Shown here piece after piece: positions 17,872-26,702 of a stretch of DNA of 64,000 nucleotides. This stretch comes from Alcaligenaceae bacterium. GTDB taxonomy: Bacteria > Pseudomonadota > Gammaproteobacteria > Burkholderiales > Burkholderiaceae_B. The position numbers and the translations under genes are program-made. The stretch lies in the NCBI GenBank assembly GCA_013416445.1, contig JACCER010000008.1, positions 62,001-126,000 of the forward strand. The letters run 5' to 3'. The notes below the pieces were generated by a model. That model saw only the letters and a list, made by a program, of their open reading frames with translations, ran no database searches and was not told where the DNA came from. Positions within the stretch are counted from its first letter, which is position 1; every line of letters begins with the position of its first letter.

Positions 17872-19493
17872 GCAGCACTGCGGTTTTAAAAATCAATCAA
17901 TTATCCGTGCAAGTTGTGGGCGGCCCTCCTGGGCAGCGGGTAGTCAAAGATCTCAGCTTCGAAGTCAATGCGGGTGAAACCGTCTGCGTGGTGGGGGAGT
18001 CCGGCTCGGGCAAGTCCGTGACGTCATTGTCCGTCATGGGGCTGTTGCCCAAAGACGGGCTAAAAGCCTGCGGTGGCAGCATTTTGGTCGAAAACGAGGA
18101 AATCCTCAGCGCCAGTCCCAAGCGTCTTCGCGAACTGCGCGCCACGCGCATGGCCATGGTGTTTCAAGAACCCATGACAGCACTCAACCCAGTCGAGAAG
18201 GTAGGCAGCCAGATTGAAGAGGTGCTTAGAGTACACACGCAATTGGGCAAGAAGGAACGGCGCAGCAAGGTGCTGGCCATGCTCGAGTCGGTGCAGTTGC
18301 CCGATATAGGCCGCATATACGAATCGTATCCGCATCAGTTATCTGGTGGGCAGCGCCAGCGTATCGTGATAGCCATGGCGCTTATCCTTGAGCCCAAACT
18401 GCTGATCGCCGACGAACCCACGACGGCACTGGATGTCACCACGCAAAAGCAAATACTCACGTTAATACGTGAGCTGCAGCATGTGCATAATACTGCCGTC
18501 TTGTTCATTACGCACGATTTTGGCGTAGTGGCCGAAATTGCAGATCGCATCGTCGTCATGAACAGCGGCGAGGTGGTCGAGGTGGGCACGCGCTCTGATA
18601 TTCTCGCCAAGCCACTCGAAGCGTATACACGGATGCTGGTGTCGTCTGTGCCCAGCCTGATTCCAAGAAAACGTGTCGCCATGACCAGCGAGATCGTGCT
18701 CGACGTGCAGGGCTTGAACAAGACCTATGTTGAAAAGGCCATGTTCGGTCGAGGCCGGGAAGTGGCTGCCGCCAAAGACGTTAATTTAACCGTAAGGCGA
18801 GGCGAGATCGTTGGGGTGGTTGGTGAGTCGGGCTCGGGCAAATCGACGGTGGCGCGCTGTGTTGTTCGGCTTATCGACCCGACAGCGGGGGCCGTTCTTG
18901 TAAAGGGCACAGACATTGCACAATTCAGCGGCAGTCATTTGCGACCTTTGCGTCGCCACATACAAATTGTGTTCCAGGACCCTTACCGTTCGCTCAATCC
19001 TCGCTTGCGAGTAGGTGAATCCATTATTGAAGGCTTACTCAATTTTGGCGTGAAACGCCAAGAGGCCATGGAAAAAGCGGTTGAATTGCTGCGTGTCGTG
19101 GGTATGCCTGTAAGCGCCATGCGGCGTTATCCGCATCAGTTCTCTGGTGGGCAACGGCAACGTATCTGTATTGCCCGGGCGCTGGCGCTCGAACCTGACA
19201 TTCTTGTCGCTGACGAAGCCGTGTCCGCGCTGGATGTCTCGGTGCAGGCACAAGTACTGGAATTGCTCGAAGAGGTTCGCGCTCGCACAGGCATTGCCGT
19301 TTTGTTCATTACCCACGACTTGCGTGTCGCGGCGCAAATTTGCGACACCATCGTGGTGATGCAAAACGGCTGCATAGTCGAGGCAGGGTCTGCCGAATCC
19401 GTCCTGACTACACCGCAGCGCGATTACACGCGTTCCCTGATCGAGGCCGCGCCTGGGCGTGACTGGGATTTCCAGAACTTCAGGCCGGCTTGA
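17868..19493 (+). CDS. Fused dipeptide ABC transporter ATPase (DppD-DppF fusion)
   Basis: A 541-residue protein with two complete nucleotide-binding domains, the energy unit of the transporter. Domain 1: Walker A GESGSGKS (43-50), signature LSGGQRQR (158-165), Walker B LLIADEP (178-184), H-loop His216. Domain 2 starts near residue 275: Walker A GESGSGKST (319-327), FSGGQRQR, ILVADEAVSALD and a final His switch in ITHDLRV. Both sites look catalytically competent. The short linker carries no full oligopeptide C-terminal extension after domain 1. Fusion of DppD and DppF in one chain fixes the 1:1 ratio. It ends 13 bases before a strong hairpin. Confidence 0.94.
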   Translation: MSSTAVLKINQLSVQVVGGPPGQRVVKDLSFEVNAGETVCVVGESGSGKSVTSLSVMGLLPKDGLKACGGSILVENEEILSASPKRLRELRATRMAMVFQEPMTALNPVEKVGSQIEEVLRVHTQLGKKERRSKVLAMLESVQLPDIGRIYESYPHQLSGGQRQRIVIAMALILEPKLLIADEPTTALDVTTQKQILTLIRELQHVHNTAVLFITHDFGVVAEIADRIVVMNSGEVVEVGTRSDILAKPLEAYTRMLVSSVPSLIPRKRVAMTSEIVLDVQGLNKTYVEKAMFGRGREVAAAKDVNLTVRRGEIVGVVGESGSGKSTVARCVVRLIDPTAGAVLVKGTDIAQFSGSHLRPLRRHIQIVFQDPYRSLNPRLRVGESIIEGLLNFGVKRQEAMEKAVELLRVVGMPVSAMRRYPHQFSGGQRQRICIARALALEPDILVADEAVSALDVSVQAQVLELLEEVRARTGIAVLFITHDLRVAAQICDTIVVMQNGCIVEAGSAESVLTTPQRDYTRSLIEAAPGRDWDFQNFRPA

Positions 19494-19506
19494 TGCTTTC
19501 GTTTCA

Positions 19507-19532
19507 CATGCGGGCGGCCAACCGCCCGCATG
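19507..19532. terminator. Strong hairpin between ATPase and second M81 gene
   Basis: Perfect 11-bp stem CATGCGGGCGG / CCGCCCGCATG with loop CCAA, 13 bases after the ATPase stop and 41 bases before the next gene. No T-run follows, so it more likely protects upstream mRNA or gives partial termination than a full stop. Confidence 0.5.
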
Positions 19533-19573
19533 AGTACTGATGAGTTCGTTTCTATTTAACCTGGAGATCACCA

Positions 19574-21052
19574 ATGCGGCTGCTGCTCGCGATGTTCAAG
19601 CATGAAACCAATACGTTTTCACCTGTTCCTACGCCTTTTCAACGTTTTTTTCGGCGCACTTCCGGTGAGCTGTGTGCAGGACAATCAGCGCTTGATACCT
19701 ATCGCGCAACGGGCACGGCCTTGGGTGGCTATATTGAAGAGGCCGAAAGGCTGGGCGCCGAAATTGTTTTGCCAGTGGCTGCCGAGGCCTCGCCCAGTGG
19801 CCCGGTAGATGCCGATACCTATCAGCATATCAGCAAGCTGATACTCGATGAAGTGAAAAAGGGCGGTTTTGACGGCATCTTGCTGGACCTGCATGGCGCG
19901 ATGGTGACCGATACACAGGAAGATGGCGAGGGCGAACTGCTCCGGCAACTGCGCGCCATTGATCCGCTTACGCCGGTGGGCATTACGCTGGATATGCACG
20001 CCAATATGTACGACGATCTGGTAAAGCATGCAACCGTGATTACGGGTTATCACACGTATCCGCATGTCGATGTCTACGAGGCGGGCAAGCGTGCCGCCGA
20101 TATCCTGATCCGCACCATACAGGGCAAGATCAAGCCGGTGATGGCGTGGGGAAACAGCCCCATGCTGCCCCACGTCATGCGCCAGGGTACCCATAGCGAA
20201 CCCAATAAGTCATTGCAGGCCAAGTGCATCGAACTCGAGTCTGGGTCAGTGCTGGCCGCATCCTTGTTTACCGGCTTCGCCAATGCCGACATTCATAACG
20301 CGGGTTTAAGTGTGGTGGTATGTACCGATAATGACGCGGCACAGGCAGCCGTGCTGCGCGACGGCTTGCTGGATCAGGCCTGGGGCGTCAGGGAAGCCTT
20401 TGTTTTCCAAGGAGAGCCGCTGCAGCAATCAGTCTCGCGGGCCAGCAAACTGACGCAAGGCCTGGTGGTGTTGCTGGATCACTGCGACAACACCGCATCA
20501 GGCGGCACCATGGATACCACAGAAGTGCTGGCAGAGGTGTTGAACCAGGGGCTGGATAACGTGGCTTTCTATGCCATTTTTGATCCGGACTCGGCCGACA
20601 TCGCCGCCAAGGCCGGGGTTGGCGCCACGGTAAAGCTTGCGCTGGGCGGTAAAACCCCTATGCCGTCCATCAGTAAAACCAGTCATCCACTTGATATCAC
20701 AGCCAAGGTGAAGTTTGTTTTCGATGGTCGCTATCGCAGCCATGGTCCCATGAGCAAAGGTACGCTCAACGATACCGGCACCACTGTCGTACTGGATACC
20801 GGCAAGGTTGAAATTGTCGTGGTGTCACGGCATCAGGAACCCTACGATATCAACTGCCTGTTGTCGGTAGGCATCGATCCCATGCAGAAGCGTTACGTCG
20901 TCTTGAAAAGCCGTGTGCACTGGCGCGCGGGCATGGGCCCGATTGCACGCGAAGTGATCGAGTGCGATGGCCTGGGTGTGGCAACCTCCGACTACGATCT
21001 GCTGGCGTTCAAGAATGTGCGCCGGCCCCTGTACCCGCTAGACTCTATTTAA
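19574..21052 (+). CDS. M81 family metallopeptidase (MlrC-like), copy 2
   Basis: A 492-residue close paralogue of the protein at 7707-9182, with the same N-terminus (FKHETNTFSPVPTPFQRF), LDLHGAMVTDTQEDGEGE, LDMHANMYDDL, GYHTYPHVDVYEAG, DNTASGGTMDTTE and SRVHWRAGMG. The presumed zinc ligands of the family (Asp and His of LDMHAN, His of TYPH) are all kept. Cytosolic. ATG 19574 follows GGAGATCACC. Retention of two highly similar copies at the two ends of a transporter operon suggests either dosage or slightly different peptide substrates. Confidence 0.92.
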   Translation: MRLLLAMFKHETNTFSPVPTPFQRFFRRTSGELCAGQSALDTYRATGTALGGYIEEAERLGAEIVLPVAAEASPSGPVDADTYQHISKLILDEVKKGGFDGILLDLHGAMVTDTQEDGEGELLRQLRAIDPLTPVGITLDMHANMYDDLVKHATVITGYHTYPHVDVYEAGKRAADILIRTIQGKIKPVMAWGNSPMLPHVMRQGTHSEPNKSLQAKCIELESGSVLAASLFTGFANADIHNAGLSVVVCTDNDAAQAAVLRDGLLDQAWGVREAFVFQGEPLQQSVSRASKLTQGLVVLLDHCDNTASGGTMDTTEVLAEVLNQGLDNVAFYAIFDPDSADIAAKAGVGATVKLALGGKTPMPSISKTSHPLDITAKVKFVFDGRYRSHGPMSKGTLNDTGTTVVLDTGKVEIVVVSRHQEPYDINCLLSVGIDPMQKRYVVLKSRVHWRAGMGPIAREVIECDGLGVATSDYDLLAFKNVRRPLYPLDSI

Positions 21053-21072
21053 TAAGGCAACAAGGACACATT

Positions 21073-22569
21073 ATGCGTATTGCAATTGGTGGGTTCCAGC
21101 ACGAGACAAATACGTTTGCGCCCAGTAAGGCGACCTGGGATGACTTCGTGCGGGGTAGCGGCTACCCTGGCTTGTCTACGGGTGACGAAATCTTTGAAAG
21201 ATTTGTGAATAGCAATATTCCCGTTGTTGGTTTCATGGCTGAAGCGCGTAAGCATGGCCATACCTTGGTCCCGACCACATGGTGTGCCGCCAGTCCGTCG
21301 GCCCATGTTACTGAAGATGCTTTTGAGCGCATTGCGGGCTTGATCATCAGTGGTTTGAAGCAAGCTTTGCCTGTCGATGCGGTTTACCTGGATTTACACG
21401 GTGCGGCAGTTACCGAGCATCTGGATGACGGCGAAGGTGAATTGCTGCGACGTGTGCGCGAGGTCGTGGGCAACGATATACCCGTTGTCGCCAGCCTCGA
21501 TCTGCATGCGAATATCACAGCGAAAATGGTCGAAAACGCAGATGCGCTAGCGGTTTATCGTACGTATCCCCACGTTGACATGGCAGAAACCGGGGCACGT
21601 GCCTTTTCCTTGTTGCAGCGTCAGTTCGATGGTGCGGCGCGACCCAAGGTCGCCGTGCGCCGTATTCCGTTTCTTATTCCTATTTGCTGGCAAACCACTG
21701 ACCTGCAACCCGCCAAAGGCTTATATGCCAGCATAGCGGCGCTGGAAACCGCCAATCAAGTTTCCATCTCTTTGGCTACCGGTTTTCCCGCGGCAGACTT
21801 TCCCGAGTGCAGCCCGGTGGTGGTCGCTTATGCAGCGACCCAGGCACAAGCCGATCAGGCTGCCGATAGCCTCTCGCAAGCGGTCATTGCAGCAGAAGCC
21901 GATTTTGCCGGAAAAGTCTATGACGCCGATGAAGCCGTCTTGCATGCCATGGATATTGCCGCCGGGGCCAGCAAGCCCGTGGTTATTGCCGATACACAAG
22001 ACAACCCTGGCGCGGGCGGCAACTCTGATACGACAGGCATTTTGCGCGCCTTGATACGCAATCGTGCCAAGCGTGCTGCAATAGGCCTCATCGTCGATAA
22101 GGCAGCGGCGCTTGCCGCTCATGCGGCAGGCGAAGGAGCGACGGTTCGCCTTAAGTTGGGAGGGCACTCTGGTATTCCAGGCGATAGCCCGCTGGAAGCA
22201 GATTTCATTGTTGAACGGCTCTCGGACGGCAATTGTGTTGCAAAAGGCCCATTCATGCGCAACTTCAAGTTGCGCCTGGGTGTTAGCGCCTGCTTGCGCA
22301 TTGACGATATACGTATTGTTGTCGCCTGTGCAAAAGTGCAAATGGCCGATCAGGTCATGTTTCGTTTCGTCGGTATCGAGCCCACCGAGCAAGCCATACT
22401 TGTTTTGAAAAGCTCGGCTCATTTCCGTGCCGACTTTACCCCCATAGCCCAGGAAATCCTGGTGTGTGCGTCGCCTGGGCCCATGATCTCCGATACAGCG
22501 CAACTGCCCTGGACACGCTTGCTTAAGGGAATACGGATCGCTCCGCTGGGAGCCGCTTTTGGTGGCTAG
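21073..22569 (+). CDS. M81 family metallopeptidase (MlrC-like), copy 3, divergent
   Basis: A 498-residue M81 peptidase belonging to a different branch from copies 1 and 2: the N-terminus is MRIAIGGFQHETNTFAPSKA, with LDLHGAAVTEHLDDGEGELL, LDLHANITAKM, YRTYPHVDMAETG, DNPGAGGNSDTT and LKSSAHFRADF. Zinc-site motifs are conserved. ATG 21073 has AAGGA at 21062-21066; an upstream in-frame GTG would overlap the previous gene by 30 codons. Twenty bases after copy 2 and 11 before the MFS gene, so all are one transcription unit. The divergence suggests that it attacks a second bond or product in the same pathway. Confidence 0.91.
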   Translation: MRIAIGGFQHETNTFAPSKATWDDFVRGSGYPGLSTGDEIFERFVNSNIPVVGFMAEARKHGHTLVPTTWCAASPSAHVTEDAFERIAGLIISGLKQALPVDAVYLDLHGAAVTEHLDDGEGELLRRVREVVGNDIPVVASLDLHANITAKMVENADALAVYRTYPHVDMAETGARAFSLLQRQFDGAARPKVAVRRIPFLIPICWQTTDLQPAKGLYASIAALETANQVSISLATGFPAADFPECSPVVVAYAATQAQADQAADSLSQAVIAAEADFAGKVYDADEAVLHAMDIAAGASKPVVIADTQDNPGAGGNSDTTGILRALIRNRAKRAAIGLIVDKAAALAAHAAGEGATVRLKLGGHSGIPGDSPLEADFIVERLSDGNCVAKGPFMRNFKLRLGVSACLRIDDIRIVVACAKVQMADQVMFRFVGIEPTEQAILVLKSSAHFRADFTPIAQEILVCASPGPMISDTAQLPWTRLLKGIRIAPLGAAFGG

Positions 22570-22580
22570 CGTCGGCACTT

Positions 22581-23885
22581 ATGAAACCAGGTAAGCCGGG
22601 CTTGGAACCCGGCGGCACGACCCAGCAATTGGCTACCGCAGTATCGACGGCCAAAAACGACAAAGCCAGGGGGCTGATTGTGGCCTTGGGCATAGGTCAG
22701 ATTTGCTCTTGGGGCACGTTGTACTACTGTTTTCCCCTGATCGCCGAGGCCATGGGCCTGGAATTTGGCTGGTCCAAGACCAGCCTGTATGGTGCGGCGT
22801 CGGTCGGGTTGTTGCTGGCGTCTTTGGCTACTTACCCAGTGGGTGTAGCCATAGACCGGGGTTATGGCCGTTGGGTAATGGGGCTGTCATCGGTGCTTGC
22901 GGGCGTGTGCCTGTTGGTTTGGTCGCAAATCAGTACGTTAATGGTTTTTTACCTGCTTATGGCCTGTGTTGGTATCTTGCAGGCAGCTACCCTGTACGAG
23001 CCGGCCTTTGCCGTAGTCAGTCGTCGGGTGGGGCCGTTGCAGGCGCGCAGAGCCATTATTTCCCTGACGCTATGGGGCGGCTTTTCCAGCACCGTGTTTA
23101 TCCCGCTGACCCAGGTCTTGCTGGATAACTGGGGCTGGAGAGACGCACTGATCACGCTTGGGCTGATCAATATATTTATTTGTGGTGTTGCGTATTTGTG
23201 TTTTATCCAACCCAGGCGGGATGCGGTTTCAGCCGGTGTTGCCAATAGTCAGCAAATCGAGGTGAATCGTCAGGCAGTGCGCATGGCTTTGCGCCAGCCG
23301 GTGTTTTGGGTGCTGTTCGTATCGCTGACTGTTTACACCATTATATTTTCGGCCTTCACATTTCATATGTATCCCTTGTTGCTGGAGCGTGGCCTCGGTA
23401 CTTCCGATGTGGTGCAAGCCATTGCGTTGATTGGGCCGGCGCAGGTGGTGGGTCGCACCCTGATAGGCGTTTTTGCCAATAAGATATCCATGCGAGTCAT
23501 AGGCGCAGTGGTTGCACTGACGTTTCCTGTCACATTTGGTGTCCTGGCGTTTATCCGGCCAGAGTTCTGGTTCATTGCGGGTATTTGCGCCACTTATGGG
23601 GCTACCAACGGTATTTTCACCATAGTGCGCGGCTTGGTGGTGCCGGAAATGCTCAGTCAGCATGCGTATGGCGCGATCAACGGGATCTTGAGCATACCCA
23701 CAACCATTGCGCGGGCAGTGGCGCCTGTGGGTGCAGCCTATCTTTGGTCGTTGTCGGCGTCTTATAGTTTGGTGCTGGGCGCAATTGTGGCGTGCGCCAT
23801 TATTTTGGCTTTGGGCTTCTGGCTAGCGGTGTGGTTAAGCCGCCAACCAGCATTGGCCAGCCCGCACATGACACCCGTGCCTTGA
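22581..23885 (+). CDS. MFS transporter
   Basis: A 434-residue major facilitator with about 12 predicted helices after a polar 30-residue N-terminal tail. The first helix reads LIVALGIGQICSWGTLYYCF; the loop 2-3 segment is VAIDRGYGRWVMG and the centre is a polar linker (QPRRDAVSAG). The family resembles oxalate:formate antiporter/monocarboxylate-type carriers, but substrate is not readable. It starts 11 bases after the third M81 gene and ends the plus-strand peptide cluster, so it may export a product of peptide hydrolysis or import a related acid. Convergent with the amidase 13 bases away; no terminator seen. Confidence 0.88.
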   Translation: MKPGKPGLEPGGTTQQLATAVSTAKNDKARGLIVALGIGQICSWGTLYYCFPLIAEAMGLEFGWSKTSLYGAASVGLLLASLATYPVGVAIDRGYGRWVMGLSSVLAGVCLLVWSQISTLMVFYLLMACVGILQAATLYEPAFAVVSRRVGPLQARRAIISLTLWGGFSSTVFIPLTQVLLDNWGWRDALITLGLINIFICGVAYLCFIQPRRDAVSAGVANSQQIEVNRQAVRMALRQPVFWVLFVSLTVYTIIFSAFTFHMYPLLLERGLGTSDVVQAIALIGPAQVVGRTLIGVFANKISMRVIGAVVALTFPVTFGVLAFIRPEFWFIAGICATYGATNGIFTIVRGLVVPEMLSQHAYGAINGILSIPTTIARAVAPVGAAYLWSLSASYSLVLGAIVACAIILALGFWLAVWLSRQPALASPHMTPVP

Positions 23886-23898
23886 TGTAAAAACAGAA

Positions 23899-25248
23899 TT
23901 ATCTTGTGGCCAGGGCGAGTTCTATCGCCAGCCCCGCATTCAGTATGTGCTGATCTTGGTTTGCGACCCCGGCAATCATTAATCCTACGGGGGCGGTACC
24001 GGCGGGGTGGCAGGGGACAGACAGTGCGCAGCCGTTCAAGAAATTGATGAGCGTGGGGTTGCGCAGTATCAGGCCGTTGGCGGTAAAGTAGGCGTCGTCG
24101 GAGGTTTCAAGCTCGTGGATGGCAGGCGCTATTACCGGTACGGTAGGCATCAGCAGCGCATCGTAGGGCTGCAAGCGTTTTTCAACGGCGGCAATCCATT
24201 GCGGGCGTGTCTGCAGCAATTCAATGTAGTCGGCCGCGCTCATGGCTTTGCCACGCAAAATGCGTGAAGACACGCGCGGGTCGTAGGCGTTGGGATGTTT
24301 GCCTAGCCATTCGTGGTGCCAGGCCCATGCTTCCGCGCAGGCAAAGCCACCTGTGCGGTTGATGTAGGGCAGTTGCTCGAATTCGGGCACAGCAATTTCT
24401 TCAATTTGTGCGCCCAGGCGCTTCAGGGTGGCAAGGGTCTGGTGGAAGGTGGCACTTACATGCGCATCGGCATCGTCCAGCACCAGGTTGACAGGAACGG
24501 CGAAACGCAGATGATGCAGCGCGGGCGCAGTGGGTTCGTTGTATGCCTGGCCGCTCAGGATGGCGTCGAGTACAGCGCAGCAGGTAACCGAGGCTGCCAG
24601 CGGGCCAATGGAGTCCAACGTAGTCGACAAGGGCAGGGCGCCTTGCGCTGAAACCCGGTGGGCGGTGGGCTTGAAACCGGTCAGGCCGCAAAATGCCGAG
24701 GGAATGCGCACCGACCCGCCGGTGTCGGTGCCGATGGCGGCAACACACATTTGATCAGCCACCGATACGCCTGCGCCTGAAGAAGAGCCGCCAGGAATGC
24801 GGCGGGAGCTGCGGTCCCAGGGACTGCTGGGTGTGCCATAGTGCGGGTTGAGGCCCAGGCCCGAGAACGCGAATTCGGTCATGTTGGTGCGCCCGACGAT
24901 AACCGCGCCGGCATCGATCAGGCGTTGCACTATGGTGGCGTGGTGGGTGGCGGGTGCAGCGTCTTTCAGTACCACAGAGCCAGCCAGCGTGGTTGCGCCA
25001 GCGACATCGAAGAGGTCTTTGATGGATACCGGCAAGCCGTCAACAGGCGAGCGCGCCAGGCCCGCTGCGCGCAGGGTATCAGAGGCTTGCGCGGCGGCGA
25101 GGGCTTGTGCGTGGTAGGTGTTGGTGAAGCTACGGCTGCCTTCGCCTTTGGGATTGTCAATGCGCGCCAGCGCTGCCTGAGTCAAATCGACCGATGTGAC
25201 CCGGCCTTGAGCGAGTTGGTGTTGTAGTGAAAATACAGTAGGCAGCAT
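23899..25248 (-). CDS. Amidase (amidase signature family)
   Basis: A 449-residue amidase-signature hydrolase that cleaves C-N amide bonds. The Ser-cisSer-Lys triad is complete: Lys77 in PVSIKDLFDVAG, Ser155 in GGSSSGAG, and nucleophile Ser179 in TDTGGSVRIPS. The spacing Lys-78-Ser-24-Ser fits the family. No glutamine-amidotransferase partner genes (gatB, gatC) are nearby, so this is a stand-alone catabolic amidase rather than GatA. No signal peptide. ATG 25248 has only a weak Shine-Dalgarno sequence. It follows the Bug gene on the same strand after a REP-like palindrome. Confidence 0.9.
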   Translation of the reverse strand: MLPTVFSLQHQLAQGRVTSVDLTQAALARIDNPKGEGSRSFTNTYHAQALAAAQASDTLRAAGLARSPVDGLPVSIKDLFDVAGATTLAGSVVLKDAAPATHHATIVQRLIDAGAVIVGRTNMTEFAFSGLGLNPHYGTPSSPWDRSSRRIPGGSSSGAGVSVADQMCVAAIGTDTGGSVRIPSAFCGLTGFKPTAHRVSAQGALPLSTTLDSIGPLAASVTCCAVLDAILSGQAYNEPTAPALHHLRFAVPVNLVLDDADAHVSATFHQTLATLKRLGAQIEEIAVPEFEQLPYINRTGGFACAEAWAWHHEWLGKHPNAYDPRVSSRILRGKAMSAADYIELLQTRPQWIAAVEKRLQPYDALLMPTVPVIAPAIHELETSDDAYFTANGLILRNPTLINFLNGCALSVPCHPAGTAPVGLMIAGVANQDQHILNAGLAIELALATR

Positions 25249-25271
25249 AGGGTCAACCGAGTGAAGAGCAG

Positions 25272-25299
25272 GTCGGATTAGCCGCAGGCGTAATCCGAC
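25272..25299. repeat. REP-like palindrome, copy 1
   Basis: Perfect 9-bp arms GTCGGATTA / TAATCCGAC around GCCGCAGGCG. A partial copy (GGCGCGTAATCCAAC) lies at 25331-25345. Located between the Bug gene and the amidase. Confidence 0.75.
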
Positions 25300-25358
25300 A
25301 AGACAAGGCCATAATCATGCCTGTTCTACAGGCGCGTAATCCAACAACCGTTAGTTGG

Positions 25359-26330
25359 CTACTGCATTTTTATATCGGCGTCCTTGATGGTTTTTTCCCA
25401 TAGACCCAATTCTTTGTCTATGTGTTGACCAAATTCTTCAGGGCTGGATGCCACGATATCATAGCCGTAGCTGGCTAATTGTTCGGTAACGGCGGGCAGC
25501 TTGGCGGCCTTGGCAAAGGCCTGGTTCAGCTTGTCGATAACCGGCTTGGGTGTTCCTGCCGGGGCCAATATGCCGTACCACCCATTGACCACAAAGTCCG
25601 GGTAGCCCGATTCTTTAATGGTGGGCACATCTGGCAGCAGCGGCGAGCGCTTGGCGCCGGTTACCGCCAGTGCTTTCAGCTTCTTGGCGGCCACCTGCGG
25701 CAGCGACGTTGAAATGCTGTCAAACATCAGCGATACGTCGCCAGCCAGCAATGCCACGACGGCAGGGCCGCTGCCTTTATAGGGAATGTGCAGCATTTTG
25801 ATGCCAGCGATGGAATTGAACATTTCGACGGCAAGGTGGCTGGTATTGCCGTTTCCAGCCGACGCAAAGGTGAGTTTGTCAGGGTTGCCTTTAGCGTAGG
25901 TGACCAGTTCCTGAATGTTGTTGGCTGGTGTGGCCAATGGCGCAGCCACCAGCAGAGGCAAGGTTGCCACCAGCGAGACGGGGGCGAAGTCTTTGCGTGT
26001 ATCGTAGGGCAGGTTGGGATATAGGTTGGGGTTGATGGCGTGGGCCGCCAGTACCATCAGTATGGTGTGGCCATCGGGCTTGGATCTGGCCAGTTGCGCC
26101 GTAGCAATGGTGCCGCCTGCGCCCGCCTTGTATTCCAGCACTATCGGCTGGCCGAGTTCTTTTTGCAATTCTACCGATAATGGCCTTGCCAGCATGTCGG
26201 CGCTGCCGCCAGGCGGGTAAGGGATAAGCAGCTTGATGGGCTGGGTCGGGAATTCTTGTGCCTGCAGGGCTGTGCCAAATAACAAAGCGGCAACGGCGGT
26301 GCACTTTAGCAAAGACGTGATTTTTTTCAT
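25359..26330 (-). CDS. Bug/TctC-family substrate-binding protein
   Basis: A 323-residue periplasmic receptor. Signal peptide MKKITSLLKCTAVAALLFGT, cleaved near LQA|QEF. The Bug signature PYPPGGSADMLARPLSVELQ and the IPYKGSGPAVVALLAGDVSL segment are present. ATG 26330 is preceded by AGGAGA on the minus strand. No TctA or TctB gene accompanies it. Its downstream neighbour is an amidase, so an amide-containing acid or its product could be the ligand; this is inference from context. Confidence 0.93.
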   Translation of the reverse strand: MKKITSLLKCTAVAALLFGTALQAQEFPTQPIKLLIPYPPGGSADMLARPLSVELQKELGQPIVLEYKAGAGGTIATAQLARSKPDGHTILMVLAAHAINPNLYPNLPYDTRKDFAPVSLVATLPLLVAAPLATPANNIQELVTYAKGNPDKLTFASAGNGNTSHLAVEMFNSIAGIKMLHIPYKGSGPAVVALLAGDVSLMFDSISTSLPQVAAKKLKALAVTGAKRSPLLPDVPTIKESGYPDFVVNGWYGILAPAGTPKPVIDKLNQAFAKAAKLPAVTEQLASYGYDIVASSPEEFGQHIDKELGLWEKTIKDADIKMQ

Positions 26331-26422
26331 GCTGTTGTCTCCTGGAATATGAAGCAGGCATGATGCCTGTTCTTGTAATATGTTTAGGATGCTACATGAA
26401 GGTGGTGATTGCGGGGTGTTTT

Positions 26423-26450
26423 GTCAGATTGGCCGCAGGCGCGATTCGAC
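26423..26450. repeat. REP-like palindrome, degenerate copy 2
   Basis: GTCAGATT ... GATTCGAC around a GGCCGCAGGCGC core, a mutated version of the GTCGGATTA/TAATCCGAC element, in the divergent gap between the Bug gene and the SDR. Confidence 0.45.
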
Positions 26451-26505
26451 ACGTACTGCTACAGCGCGGCCTGTATATCTAAAATGGCGGCGGACTGGCT
26501 GGATA

Positions 26506-26533
26506 ATTAAGTAGAGATTTTATCTCACTTAAT
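26506..26533. promoter_or_regulatory. Inverted repeat, candidate operator
   Basis: ATTAAGT-a-GAGAT, TTT, ATCTC-ACTTAAT: near-perfect 12-bp arms with a single extra A, about 170 bases before the SDR start. No regulator gene is adjacent; it may bind a regulator encoded elsewhere, or fold as an RNA hairpin if transcribed. Confidence 0.4.
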
Positions 26534-26702
26534 CTTGCGTTAAGGCGCTCTTTCTGAAAACAGAGTTGAAGCAGTCAAGGATTTCCTCTAATGTAGGCGG
26601 CAATGTGCCATCTTGGTGTATGGTTGCGCCCGTGGGCGCTGGCAAGCGGGGCTTGCGGCCGAGCCAATGGTAAAACGATCAAACAACACGGAGATTCAAA
26701 AA

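Larger units (their letters stand above)
26331..26702. other. 372-base divergent intergenic region
   Basis: Separates the minus-strand Bug gene from the plus-strand SDR/MaoC/CaiB operon. It holds the degenerate REP-like copy at 26423-26450 and a 28-base inverted repeat at 26506-26533. I see no convincing small gene; an in-frame upward extension of the SDR to 26613 lacks homology and a Shine-Dalgarno sequence. Confidence 0.6.
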
